Of a stretch of 64,000 nt of DNA, positions 7,027-16,083 are shown piece after piece; positions within the stretch are counted from its first letter, which is position 1; every line of letters starts with the position of its first letter. The notes beneath the pieces are model-generated. The model saw only the letters and a list, made by a program, of their open reading frames with translations, did no database searches and was not told the DNA's origin. Location of the stretch: NCBI GenBank assembly GCA_949297785.1, contig CASFTW010000005.1, positions 1-64,000 on the forward strand, written 5' to 3'. The DNA is from an uncultured Spirochaetales bacterium (GTDB lineage: Bacteria > Spirochaetota > Spirochaetia > Sphaerochaetales > Sphaerochaetaceae). A program made the translations under genes and the position numbers.

Positions 7027-8163
7027 ATGGATGACTATTTCAACGAGTATGAGAAAAAGTATTCGGACTGCGTCTGGATTCCGTTTGAGAAGCTTGAAGC
7101 ATTCATGAAGGATGCCCTCATGGCAAGCGGAGTTCCCGAAAGCGACGCACAGATTGTCAGCGACGTGCTGATCACATCAGACAAAAGGGGAATAGATTCT
7201 CACGGCATCGGAAGACTGAAACCTATCTATATAGACCGCATCGATGCGGGTATACTCAATCCTGTTACAAAGATGGAAATAATAAAGGACGAAAAAGCCT
7301 GTGTCACGATCGACGGACACAACGGCATGGGACACGTCGTTGCGAAAAAAGCCATGGAAATGGCCATTGATAAAGCGGAAGAATACGGACTTGGCATGGC
7401 AGTTGTGAGAAACTCAACGCACTACGGGATCGCCGGTTACTACGCCACCATGGCAACAGAAAAGAACATGATAGGTATCACCGGCACCAATGCACGTCCT
7501 TCAATAGCCCCGACTTTCGGCGTTGAGAACATGATGGGCACAAATCCTCTTACGTTCGCACTACCGACAGACGAGGCTTTCCCGTTCGTTCTCGACTGCG
7601 CCACAAGTGTGACACAGAGAGGAAAGATCGAGGTTTACGGCAGAGCCGGAAAGGATCTTCCCCACGGCTGGGTGATAGACGAGAACGGAAACGACAGGAC
7701 AGACACGGCAGGAGTGCTTGAGGATCTCACGAAAGGAAAAGCCGCACTCACCCCACTGGGCGGCATAGGAGAAGAAAACGGCGGCTACAAAGGCTACGGA
7801 TATGCAGCCGTTGTCGAAATTCTCTCATCCGCACTCCAGGACGGATCGTGGATGAAGGCCCTGAACGGCAGAAACGATGCAGGAAAGCTGATACCTTATC
7901 CTCTGGGACATTTCTTCATTGCCATAAATCCGGCATTCTTCATGGGAGCAGAAACATTCAGGCTTATCGCGGGAACCATCTGCAGACAGCTGAGGGCAAG
8001 CAAAAAAGCCCCCGGTGAGAGCCGTATCTTCACAGCCGGAGAAAAGGAATACCTTGCATGGCAGTACAGGAAGATACACGGCTGTCCCGTGCCCCCGTCG
8101 CTGCAGAAGGTCATAAAGGAGCTGACTTCACGCTTCGGCCTTGACTATTCCTGGGAATTCTGA
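7027..8163 (+). CDS. Ldh2/MdlC (YiaK/ComC-type) malate/L-sulfolactate/2-ketoacid dehydrogenase
   Basis: This 378-residue cytosolic protein matches the Ldh2 family of NAD(P)-dependent 2-hydroxyacid dehydrogenases, unrelated to classical LDH. Hallmarks are the early SDKRGIDSHGIGRL segment with the conserved DSHG, the NSTHYGIAGYY segment with the catalytic His, GTNPLTFALPT, and GYKGYGYAAVVEILSSAL. Length is usual for the family (330-380). The exact substrate (malate, lactate, sulfolactate, ureidoglycolate or diketogulonate) cannot be read from sequence. It overlaps the convergent gene's end by 19 bp. Expression may be limited by the hairpin at 6987-7026. Confidence 0.88.
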   Translation: MDDYFNEYEKKYSDCVWIPFEKLEAFMKDALMASGVPESDAQIVSDVLITSDKRGIDSHGIGRLKPIYIDRIDAGILNPVTKMEIIKDEKACVTIDGHNGMGHVVAKKAMEMAIDKAEEYGLGMAVVRNSTHYGIAGYYATMATEKNMIGITGTNARPSIAPTFGVENMMGTNPLTFALPTDEAFPFVLDCATSVTQRGKIEVYGRAGKDLPHGWVIDENGNDRTDTAGVLEDLTKGKAALTPLGGIGEENGGYKGYGYAAVVEILSSALQDGSWMKALNGRNDAGKLIPYPLGHFFIAINPAFFMGAETFRLIAGTICRQLRASKKAPGESRIFTAGEKEYLAWQYRKIHGCPVPPSLQKVIKELTSRFGLDYSWEF

Positions 8164-9344
8164 AAAAGACGTTCGGCAAGTTCACGGACGGAAGCAAAAG
8201 AATAATCGCATTGTATGTAGGCGTAGCTCTTGGTACGCTTGCATACAAGTCCGTGAGCTTCCTTCTCAAGCGAATAGAATCCGTTCGATATCCTCGGGTT
8301 GTCATAGCTTGTGAAAGCCTGTCCGGAAACAAGATCGGCAGTCTCTCCCGGTCTGAGGACATACTGCGAAGGCATGTCGAAAGTATCATGATGGTCAATA
8401 CGGCCGAACCCCAGCGTGAGGTTGAAAACCTGCGGGGTGCCGCCTTCATAGAATGCCCACGGGCTGTCCATACGACCCAGGAAATTGTATGCAATATCGA
8501 TATTGCCGCATTTCATGACGCCTCCCTCCAGCTTTGATGCCGGGGCAGGAAAGAAAACAAGGTATATCATCTGCAGGCGGGGATTGATCACGCTCATCCA
8601 GCCGAGATCCTCACCCTTTGCAACCTGACCGACGATGTAGTCATAGGACCCGGAAGGTCCGGGAACATAGCCCGCATCGACAAACGGACTGTTTATGCTG
8701 GGCGCATGTTTCAGCTCAGAGAATTTCACACCGCTTTTAAGCCTGTTGTATGCGACTTCCCTGAAATTCGGGGAGAATGCCGAGAAAGAAGCCGGCACCG
8801 TGTTTATGAAACAGCCAGACTCAAGGAAGGGAGGAGAAAGCATTGAGTGGATGGTGGCATTATATGCAAGATCCTCCTCTCCGCTGTTTACAAGGCGCAC
8901 AAGTGAATACAGGACCGGATGTCCGGGAAAAACCATATCCACTTTTGAGGCATGATATCGGTTGTGCTCCTGCCGTGACTTCATCTCGCTCAGCCTCCAC
9001 AGCGCACCGCTCGCACCGTCGGAGCCGTATCTGCGCACCATCCAGCAGGTATTGCTGGTGAGGATCATATCCTCATCTTTGGAAGGGAATGTGAGGTATA
9101 TTCCTCCTGCCTGATAGAATTTCTGCTTGCCTTTGTACCAGTCGGTATTCTCATCGCTGCCGACCCCGATGGAACGGCCTCTGAAATAAGGCAGGGACAG
9201 AGCATTCACAAATCCGCCCTGCACGGCCTGTGCGGACAGTTCGATGGCAACCTCCCCCTGATCTTCTATGACGGCCCTGATAAGATTATTGCTCATGAAA
9301 GTCGCATTTCTCGACTCCCACAGCGGAATACGCCTTATATCCAT
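8145..9344 (-). CDS. Hypothetical protein, galactose-mutarotase-like/supersandwich fold suspected
   Basis: This 399-residue cytosolic protein has no signal peptide. Its make-up (long runs of beta strands, RNATFMSNNLIRAVIEDQGE at the start, NPRLQMIYLVFFPAP and WAFYEGGTPQVFNL later) recalls aldose-1-epimerase-like or glycoside-hydrolase N-terminal supersandwich domains, but I see no definite catalytic signature. RBS GGTGGAG precedes ATG 9344. It is divergent from the GH36-like gene, with 48 bp between the start codons, so co-regulation in sugar metabolism is plausible. Confidence 0.6.
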   Translation of the reverse strand: MDIRRIPLWESRNATFMSNNLIRAVIEDQGEVAIELSAQAVQGGFVNALSLPYFRGRSIGVGSDENTDWYKGKQKFYQAGGIYLTFPSKDEDMILTSNTCWMVRRYGSDGASGALWRLSEMKSRQEHNRYHASKVDMVFPGHPVLYSLVRLVNSGEEDLAYNATIHSMLSPPFLESGCFINTVPASFSAFSPNFREVAYNRLKSGVKFSELKHAPSINSPFVDAGYVPGPSGSYDYIVGQVAKGEDLGWMSVINPRLQMIYLVFFPAPASKLEGGVMKCGNIDIAYNFLGRMDSPWAFYEGGTPQVFNLTLGFGRIDHHDTFDMPSQYVLRPGETADLVSGQAFTSYDNPRISNGFYSLEKEAHGLVCKRTKSYAYIQCDYSFASVRELAERLFQNSQE

Positions 9345-9392
9345 TTGTCAACTCCACCGTTTTCCTTTAATATTACTTTAAGGACATTCATT

Positions 9393-11675
9393 ATGATAAC
9401 TGTAAAGAACAATGTTTTCCACCTTGCGACAAATAATACAAGCTATATTTTCATGATAAACGGACTGGGACTGCCGGAACATCTGCATTACGGACACAGG
9501 CTCTCCGGCCCGGAGTCATACTCACTGCCGCTGAGGATGAAAAGACTTGTTCCGCGCAGCGGGGAAGTGTCATTCAATGACAGGAACTGGGAAATCAACC
9601 TGAATGACCTGCCGCTTGAATTCTCCTCACAGGGAAGCGGAGACTTCCGCACTCCTTTCATCAGCATGCTTGCATCAAGGAACTGCAGTGCGGGCCTTGA
9701 TCTCAGATACTTATCCCATGAGACATACAAAGGTATAAAAAGGGCCGCAAGCCCGGTAGTCCAGGCACTCGGGGGCGAAGATGATGCCCATGGCATCCGT
9801 GTCGATTTCTGCGACAGCGGACGCGGCATCACCCTCTCGCTTTACTATACCGTGTTTCCTTCCTGTGACACGATCGTACGCAGGACAGTGATCACAAACA
9901 GCTCAAAGGGAGAAATCGCACTGCAGAACGCCGCGAGCCTGCAGCTGGATCTCTTCACCTGCGATTATGAGGTTTCGCTGTTCGGCGGTCCCTACGGCAG
10001 GGAGAACAGACAGAGAAAGGAAAAACTGACTGCGGGGATGAGCATCGTGAATGAATCAAGAAGCGGCTTCACCGGGCAGAAATCGAACTGCATCATCCTT
10101 GAAAACGGCAGGGGGTGCATAATAGCATCCCTCCTCTATTCGGGCGATCACAGGGAAACCATTGAAGTGAGCCCGTACGGCAAGACGCACATAGTCACCG
10201 GTCTTAACAGCGACACGGTGAGACCGGTTCTGAAAAGCGGTGAAAGTTTTGAAACTCCTGAAGCGGTGCTCATATACGGAGCAGACAGGGAAAATGCCGT
10301 ACGGATGCTTCATGCCTTTGAGGAGAACTATGTCATGCGCGGTACCTGGAAGAACAGGTTGCGTCCTGTTTCCTTCAGCACTGAATTCAGCATGGGACTC
10401 GATGTGCGGGAAGACAGGCTCCTTGAGGAAATAAAGAATGCTGCCGCACTGGGTTTCGAGATGTTCATCCTCTCCGACGGCTGGTTCGGTGTCAGGTCTT
10501 CCGATGAGGACTCTCTGGGCGACTGGAGTGCAAACACGATGAAGATACCTGACGGCCTTGCCGCCATCTCAAAAGCCTGTCACAAAGCCGGCATGCTTTT
10601 CGGACTCTGGATAAGTCCCGAACTCGCTTCACTCAACAGCCGCTATGCGATGGAAAATCCCGACTGGCTTGTCAGGGACCCGAGAAAGAAGAACAATCCC
10701 AATGAAAAGGGAGGATACCTCATCGATCTCACACGGGAGGAAGTCTATGAAGATATCCTCGCATCGCTTAAAAGCCTCATCGAGCGTACCGGAATTGACC
10801 TCATACGCTGGAATCTCGGCACCCAGATGGCGGATGTATGGTCGCCGTGCGAGGATGAGAGCATGTCTGGGACATGGAGACACCGATACATCCTCGCATT
10901 CAACCGGCTGCAGAGAAGCATCATGCTGGCCTTCCCCAACCTTCTGATTGAAAACGTGAGTTCCACATCCCCGCGCTTCGATATGTCGCTGCTTTCATCC
11001 TCATCCCTTCTTTCAAGCACGGCGGTGAATGACTCATTCGAAATGCTGGATGCCATAATAGGCGCATCCTCAATTGTTCCCCTCTCATGCGTTTCCAACA
11101 CAGTCACGGAAAGACGGTGGAATCTCGAAGGACGTTATTCAAGCCTTTCAAGCGCATTCAATATCGCGGCATTCGGCTCGCTGTGCTACTCAATTGAGCT
11201 GAAGAAGCTCAGCAGTCGTGAGAAAATGATGCTGAAAGACCAGATCGATTTCTACAAGATGCACCGCGAGGTGTTCCAGTACGGCACATTGCGCGTGATG
11301 GAAAACGGAAACAGGGTGATCATGTACTGTGCAAGTCCCGACAGAAGCACAATACTGCTTCTTCTTGCATACAGAAGCATGGTTCCCTCAGGTGAAGATG
11401 ACATAATCTTCATCCCGGATGCGGACGAAAGAGGAATATATGAAGTGTCAAGGAGGAGTGAGAGAAGTGAATTCACGTCTGTGGAAGACTACTTCCAGCC
11501 TCCTGAATTCGAGGATGAAGCCTATACCGTTTCCGGCGATATCCTGAAATGGGCAGGCCTGAGGCTTTGCGAGCATTACATGGGAACCTCATACACGCAC
11601 GGCATGCGCGTCATGGGGGATCATTCCACAAGACTGTATATATTCAAGAAAATCAACGAGGAAAATAATGGCTGA
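9393..11675 (+). CDS. GH36 alpha-galactosidase-like protein with altered catalytic motifs
   Basis: This 760-residue protein has an N-terminal supersandwich (to about residue 300) followed by a (beta/alpha)8 barrel (FILSDGWFGVRSSD, GLWISPELAS). In active GH36 enzymes the nucleophile sits in KWDMN; here the motif is RWNLG, with Asn474 replacing Asp (codon AAT 10812-10814). The acid/base Asp530 is present (SPRFD), but the CSGGGGRFD context reads VSSTSPRFD and the WTSDxTDA motif is also lost. It is probably non-hydrolytic or has changed chemistry. ATG 9393 with AAGGA upstream is preferred over an upstream TTG (9345). It overlaps gpsA by 8 bp. Confidence 0.85.
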   Translation: MITVKNNVFHLATNNTSYIFMINGLGLPEHLHYGHRLSGPESYSLPLRMKRLVPRSGEVSFNDRNWEINLNDLPLEFSSQGSGDFRTPFISMLASRNCSAGLDLRYLSHETYKGIKRAASPVVQALGGEDDAHGIRVDFCDSGRGITLSLYYTVFPSCDTIVRRTVITNSSKGEIALQNAASLQLDLFTCDYEVSLFGGPYGRENRQRKEKLTAGMSIVNESRSGFTGQKSNCIILENGRGCIIASLLYSGDHRETIEVSPYGKTHIVTGLNSDTVRPVLKSGESFETPEAVLIYGADRENAVRMLHAFEENYVMRGTWKNRLRPVSFSTEFSMGLDVREDRLLEEIKNAAALGFEMFILSDGWFGVRSSDEDSLGDWSANTMKIPDGLAAISKACHKAGMLFGLWISPELASLNSRYAMENPDWLVRDPRKKNNPNEKGGYLIDLTREEVYEDILASLKSLIERTGIDLIRWNLGTQMADVWSPCEDESMSGTWRHRYILAFNRLQRSIMLAFPNLLIENVSSTSPRFDMSLLSSSSLLSSTAVNDSFEMLDAIIGASSIVPLSCVSNTVTERRWNLEGRYSSLSSAFNIAAFGSLCYSIELKKLSSREKMMLKDQIDFYKMHREVFQYGTLRVMENGNRVIMYCASPDRSTILLLLAYRSMVPSGEDDIIFIPDADERGIYEVSRRSERSEFTSVEDYFQPPEFEDEAYTVSGDILKWAGLRLCEHYMGTSYTHGMRVMGDHSTRLYIFKKINEENNG

Positions 11676-12639
11676 GAAAAAGAACAATGTTGTAGTTGCC
11701 GGCGGCGGCGTATTCGGAACCGCAATAGCCGAACGTCTTGCATGGAACGACAAGAACAATGTCATCATCCACTCCGTGGAAAGCGACGTGGTGAAAACCA
11801 TCAATGAACAACACAGGAACGTGAAATACTTTCCCACCCGCTATCTCAACATGAATCTGAAGGCAAGCGGGGATTATTCGGTTTTCTGCGATGCCGACCA
11901 GATATTTCTTGTCATCCCATCAAAGGCGATCGTAAGCTTTTCACAGGAAATCAAGAAGTACACGAAAGACAGGGAACCCCTTGTAATAAACCTGGCCAAG
12001 GGAATGAGCGATGACGGTGCATTCATCACCGAGAAGATTCCGTTCCGCAATACAGCCAGCATGAAAGGGCCCAGCTTCGCGATCGAAGTCCTCAACGGAC
12101 TTCCCACCGCATTCACCTTCGGGGGAAAGATGGAAGATTACCTTTTCGTGAAGGACTGTCTTTTTGCCGGAACCAGCATGATTCTCGACCACAGCAACGA
12201 CATAAGGGGAGTCGAGCTCACATCAATCCTGAAAAACATGTATGCGATAGCCATCGGTCTTGTTTCAGGACGCTATTCAAGCCCGAATGTCGACTTCCTC
12301 GTATACACGAAAGCCGTCAACGAGATGAGACGTTTCCTCAAGCTCTACAACTGCGATGAGGAAACCATATTCCGCTATTGTGCAATCGGGGATCTCGGCC
12401 TCACCGGTCTGAACGATCTGTCAAGGAACAGAACACTCGGCATGCTCATCGGAAAGGGATTCGACTACACAAGCGGCTCATCCGCAACCCTGATTGAAGG
12501 TCACCGCTCGATCAAGCTGTTCGGAGAGAGCACGAGAAAGCTCGGTGTCGAAAAGGACTACCCTCTCGTTCAGGCACTCTACGGACTTCTGTATGAAGGA
12601 AAGACACTGAACGACTATCTCTTCACGGTATTCAGCTGA
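11668..12639 (+). CDS. gpsA: NAD(P)H-dependent glycerol-3-phosphate dehydrogenase
   Basis: GpsA reduces dihydroxyacetone phosphate to sn-glycerol-3-phosphate, the phospholipid backbone precursor. The 323-residue protein shows the Rossmann motif VAGGGVFGTAIAERLA at residues 9-24, the phosphate-binding NLAKGM and KGPSFAIEV segments, the catalytic-lysine region TSILKNMYAIAIG, and the GDLGLTG and RNRTLG motifs of the C-terminal domain. RBS GAGGAAA precedes ATG 11668. It sits between and overlaps the GH36-like and RluA-like genes (8 bp and 1 bp), so the three are co-transcribed. Confidence 0.9.
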   Translation: MAEKKNNVVVAGGGVFGTAIAERLAWNDKNNVIIHSVESDVVKTINEQHRNVKYFPTRYLNMNLKASGDYSVFCDADQIFLVIPSKAIVSFSQEIKKYTKDREPLVINLAKGMSDDGAFITEKIPFRNTASMKGPSFAIEVLNGLPTAFTFGGKMEDYLFVKDCLFAGTSMILDHSNDIRGVELTSILKNMYAIAIGLVSGRYSSPNVDFLVYTKAVNEMRRFLKLYNCDEETIFRYCAIGDLGLTGLNDLSRNRTLGMLIGKGFDYTSGSSATLIEGHRSIKLFGESTRKLGVEKDYPLVQALYGLLYEGKTLNDYLFTVFS

Positions 12640-13892
12640 TGCTCAGCATACTGAGTGAGAAAAAGGCTCAAGCCGTGCTGAGGGAGAAAATAAGTGAAAT
12701 TGAAAAGCGCGGCTCTCTTGATGAGGAAGGCCTTCACAGGATTGAAGGGAAATCATTCATGCTCGGCTGTCTCATCGCACGCACAAAGCAGGGTCAGGAG
12801 ACTGTATCATATGCGTTTTCGGGCAGCTTTGACGGCAGTTATCTCATAAAAGGCTGGGTGCCGCCCTGCTTTTCCGTCTCCTCCTTTGAGAAGATAGTTG
12901 ATGAATATGACAGCATTATACACTGCTATTCAGACCGCATCGAACTGGGAGAAAAGGATCTGGAACCCGTCAGGCGGAGCCTTTCAAACGAATGTCAGGC
13001 GAAAATATTCGGCAACTACACATTCCACACGCCATCGGGAAGCGTGAAGTTCGCAGACATGAAACTGAAAGCCCTGCCTCCAACAGGAACCGGAGACTGC
13101 GCTGCGGCAAAACTCCTTTCATGGTGTTTCAAGCGCGGCTGGGAACCTTTGTCGCTGTGTGAAATATATTACGGACATGACAGCACGCTGAGACAGCATC
13201 TTCACTCCTACCCGCCGTGCGACGAGAAATGCGCGCTTATCCTGAAACACATCTTCACTCTTGACATCATCTACAGCGATGACGACATAGTCGTTGTGAA
13301 CAAGGAAGCAGGAATGCTTTCAGTTCCCGGAAAAGGAGAGGACAAGGCCGACTGCGTCTCATCAAGAGTGAAGAAAATATTTCCCTCTGCCCCTCTCCTT
13401 CCCTCTATCCACCGTCTGGACATGGATACATCCGGCCTTCTCGTGCTTGCAAAAAACGAAAAAGCCAAAAGCTTCATATCAAGACAGTTCGAGGAACGCA
13501 GTGTGGAAAAAACATACATCGCCCTTCTGGACGGTCTTGTGAAGGAGGAAAGGGGGACGATTGATCTTCCCCTCCGCCTTGACACCGACAACAGGCCTTA
13601 CCAGATTGTGGACATGCAGAAGGGGAAAAAAGCCGTTACTCAGTTTGAAAGGCTGTCAGTGGAAATAATTGACGGACGTACCGTCACACGTGTGCGTTTC
13701 ACTCCTCATACCGGACGCACGCATCAGCTGAGGGTGCACAGCGCATCGGGACTGAAATGTCCGATCCTCGGCGACAGGCTTTACGGAAGCAGAAAAGAAG
13801 GAGAAAGGCTTGCACTGCATGCTCAGAGCCTCAGTTTCATACATCCTTCCACCGGAGAGAGGGTGTCATTCTCCAGCCCCGCTCCATTTTAA
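12639..13892 (+). CDS. RluA-family 23S rRNA/tRNA pseudouridine synthase with N-terminal extension
   Basis: The C-terminal 200 residues form the synthase: HRLDMDTSGLLVLAK holds the catalytic Asp, with FTPHTGRTHQLRVH and LYG later. The first 200 residues are an extra domain seen in a long subgroup of RluA proteins (PPTGTGDCAAAKLLSW, then EIYYGHDSTLR). The protein is 417 residues against about 220-320 for compact RluA or RluD. The product is pseudouridine in structured RNA; the target site cannot be predicted. The start codon shares one base with the gpsA stop. The 3' end overlaps the convergent PHP gene by 27 bp. Confidence 0.88.
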   Translation: MLSILSEKKAQAVLREKISEIEKRGSLDEEGLHRIEGKSFMLGCLIARTKQGQETVSYAFSGSFDGSYLIKGWVPPCFSVSSFEKIVDEYDSIIHCYSDRIELGEKDLEPVRRSLSNECQAKIFGNYTFHTPSGSVKFADMKLKALPPTGTGDCAAAKLLSWCFKRGWEPLSLCEIYYGHDSTLRQHLHSYPPCDEKCALILKHIFTLDIIYSDDDIVVVNKEAGMLSVPGKGEDKADCVSSRVKKIFPSAPLLPSIHRLDMDTSGLLVLAKNEKAKSFISRQFEERSVEKTYIALLDGLVKEERGTIDLPLRLDTDNRPYQIVDMQKGKKAVTQFERLSVEIIDGRTVTRVRFTPHTGRTHQLRVHSASGLKCPILGDRLYGSRKEGERLALHAQSLSFIHPSTGERVSFSSPAPF

Positions 13893-14681
13893 CTGCCCGT
13901 CAGCAGACACCCGGGGACGCACCAGAGTGACACCGTGCTGATGAGCGAACAGCTCAAGCCGGGCTTTTGTCAGTGTTAGATTGGCCGTGCTGTGGGCATC
14001 GGTTGAAAGAATCACGGAGGCTCCCATTTTTGAAGCAAGCGTCCAGAACGGACCGAAAGGATAGCAGAAACGGTCAGGTGCCTGACGCTTCAGCATGCCG
14101 TTCCCGTTTATTTCAAGCGGAATGGAAAGCCGTACTGCCTCGCCTATGATCTCACGGGCAACGCTTTTATGAACCTCATCCCATGCAGATGAGCCGGCCA
14201 TGAAGAGATCAGGATGTGCCGCATAGTCGAAAAGTCCGCTCTCAAGCGCACCGATGAACTGATCACGGTAACGGTAAAGCTCGTCCAGAGTCAGTATGGA
14301 TGAAAACGGAGAGACTCTTGTTCCGTCCGTTCTTTCTATGAAATGGGTTCCCGTGACAAGGTAATCAACCCTTCCGCTTTCCCTCAGATTTCTCAGATAG
14401 CCTTCATAACGGGGAAAATAATCGCATTCATAGCCGAGGAGTATCTGTATGCGGGCCTCTTTCTGCTGTGCCCTGACATCTCTTTCATAGGATTCCATCA
14501 TGGAATAATCCATGCGCGAGCGGTGAAGGAAGTTATCGGGAAAAGGACAGTGCTCGGAAAAACCAAGCATTTCCAGCCCCCCATCTTCAGCCTCCCTGAC
14601 ATACTCGGCGATCGTGCCGCTGCCATGTCCGCAGTAAAAGGAATGGGTGTGTATATTGTATGTCTCAGTAAAGGCGCTCAT
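13866..14681 (-). CDS. PHP-domain phosphatase, histidinol-phosphatase (HisK/HisJ) family
   Basis: The 271-residue protein begins MSAFTETYNIHTHSFYCGHG, where the HxH metal motif sits at the N terminus as in all PHP enzymes. Other metal ligands are seen in GFSEHCPFP, GYECDYFP, TGTHFIE, AAHPDLF and STDAHS. The family removes phosphate from L-histidinol phosphate, though related members act on other phosphoesters and no other his genes are nearby. I start at ATG 14681, which overlaps the mltG stop by 17 bp (translational coupling); a longer frame would run far back into mltG. Confidence 0.82.
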   Translation of the reverse strand: MSAFTETYNIHTHSFYCGHGSGTIAEYVREAEDGGLEMLGFSEHCPFPDNFLHRSRMDYSMMESYERDVRAQQKEARIQILLGYECDYFPRYEGYLRNLRESGRVDYLVTGTHFIERTDGTRVSPFSSILTLDELYRYRDQFIGALESGLFDYAAHPDLFMAGSSAWDEVHKSVAREIIGEAVRLSIPLEINGNGMLKRQAPDRFCYPFGPFWTLASKMGASVILSTDAHSTANLTLTKARLELFAHQHGVTLVRPRVSADGQLKWSGAGE

Positions 14682-16083
14682 AGGTTTCCAGATGTTCCTC
14701 GTATGTTGATGAAGTATACAATCTTCCATCTTTATCGTGAAGGTAGTAGAGAGCACCGGTGTCAGCAGGTTCAAGCACGCTTTCAAGGCTTGCAGGTGAA
14801 GGACATCCTATGCCGCTTGGAGGAAGTCCTTTCTGGCGGCGGGTGTTGTAAGGGGTGATCTTCTCATATGCACTCTGGGGCAGTTTCCCTGTCCAGTCAT
14901 CAAGTTCATAGCGCGTGGTGGCATCAATGCCGAGCGGCATGTCTTCTTCAAGGCGGTTCAGTATTACAGCGGCAATGAAGGGCATCTGCTCCTTATCCTG
15001 CGTTTCCCTGTTCACCATGCTGGCGATCCTGACGGCTTCATCCATGCTCAAAGATGATGAGGCAAGCTCCTGTGAGTGTGAGCGGAACCAGTCAAGCGTG
15101 GATGAAAGCATGCTGTAAGCCAGGCCTTGAACATCAGTGAACTCATAGACACCGCTCATCAGGTAACCTTCGACAAACGGCATTCCGTATTCAGCTGCAA
15201 GCTCATCACAGGCTGCAAGGAAATCCCCCCGCCCGGCAAAGCCCCGGCTCCACAGCATTCTGTCTATATCTTCAAGAGTGTAGCCTGCATAAATTGTAAC
15301 GGAATTGTTTTCCACTCTGCTTGTAATGAGGTGTGCCGCCTCTTCTGCCGTCATTGAACTGTCAATTATATAGATTCCCGGCTGTATCGAAGTCGTAAGT
15401 CCGCTGTCAATCATATAGGAAAGGAATTCATCACTGTCGAAAACAGGCTCGAAGAGACGGGCAACCTCGCCGGCCCCCATTCCTTTTGCTATCTCAACGG
15501 TATAAGAAGCAAAGCCGGGTACAGTGACATCCTCCACAGGAGCGGCAAGAGTCATGCTGTCAGGTGAAACAGCGATGACGGATGCATCAGAACGGCTGTC
15601 TGTGCGGCGTATGAGAAGCAGGACGATCAGAAGCAGTATCACAGCCAGAGCGGCAGCTGCAATGCGTATGTACAGGCCGGAGTTGTCCTTTTTCTCATAT
15701 ACCGGCTCCGGCTTTCTTTTCCTTGCCTCTTCCGCCTTGCTGCCGGCAATGACTTTCTTCATGCCAGAATAGCGGTCATCCGGCTTCTTTTCCTCATTCA
15801 CCTTCTGAGTCTTCGTGCTTCCGGCCTTTACGCCCTCCTTTTTCAGGACAGCGTTTATACGCTCATCCCTCGTCATGTTCCCCATGTCCTGAACATCGGG
15901 AAGAGAGCGCCGGGGGAAAGAAGAAGGCTTATGCGTCACCTTGGCTTTTTCAAGTTTTGCCTGTGAAGTGTTTCCTTCCCTTTTCCCTGCAGGGGATGTT
16001 TCCTTTGCCTTTTTCTTAGATGGGGCGGCAGATGATGAAGAAGCCCTGCTTTTTGCAGGAACCTTGAACTTGTTCTCGCTCAT
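14665..16083 (-). CDS. mltG: Endolytic peptidoglycan transglycosylase MltG (YceG-like)
   Basis: MltG cleaves nascent glycan strands at the inner membrane, setting their length. The 472-residue protein has a Lys/Ser-rich cytoplasmic N-terminal region of about 135 residues, one transmembrane helix (about 137-158), and a periplasmic YceG domain. The active-site region reads ASMVNRETQ, with E360 in the position of the conserved Glu, and YNTRRQKGLPPSGIG is the characteristic Pro-rich signature. The long basic cytoplasmic tail is unusual, since E. coli MltG has almost none. Its ATG overlaps the upstream coiled-coil gene stop by 4 bp. Confidence 0.9.
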   Translation of the reverse strand: MSENKFKVPAKSRASSSSAAPSKKKAKETSPAGKREGNTSQAKLEKAKVTHKPSSFPRRSLPDVQDMGNMTRDERINAVLKKEGVKAGSTKTQKVNEEKKPDDRYSGMKKVIAGSKAEEARKRKPEPVYEKKDNSGLYIRIAAAALAVILLLIVLLLIRRTDSRSDASVIAVSPDSMTLAAPVEDVTVPGFASYTVEIAKGMGAGEVARLFEPVFDSDEFLSYMIDSGLTTSIQPGIYIIDSSMTAEEAAHLITSRVENNSVTIYAGYTLEDIDRMLWSRGFAGRGDFLAACDELAAEYGMPFVEGYLMSGVYEFTDVQGLAYSMLSSTLDWFRSHSQELASSSLSMDEAVRIASMVNRETQDKEQMPFIAAVILNRLEEDMPLGIDATTRYELDDWTGKLPQSAYEKITPYNTRRQKGLPPSGIGCPSPASLESVLEPADTGALYYLHDKDGRLYTSSTYEEHLETYERLY

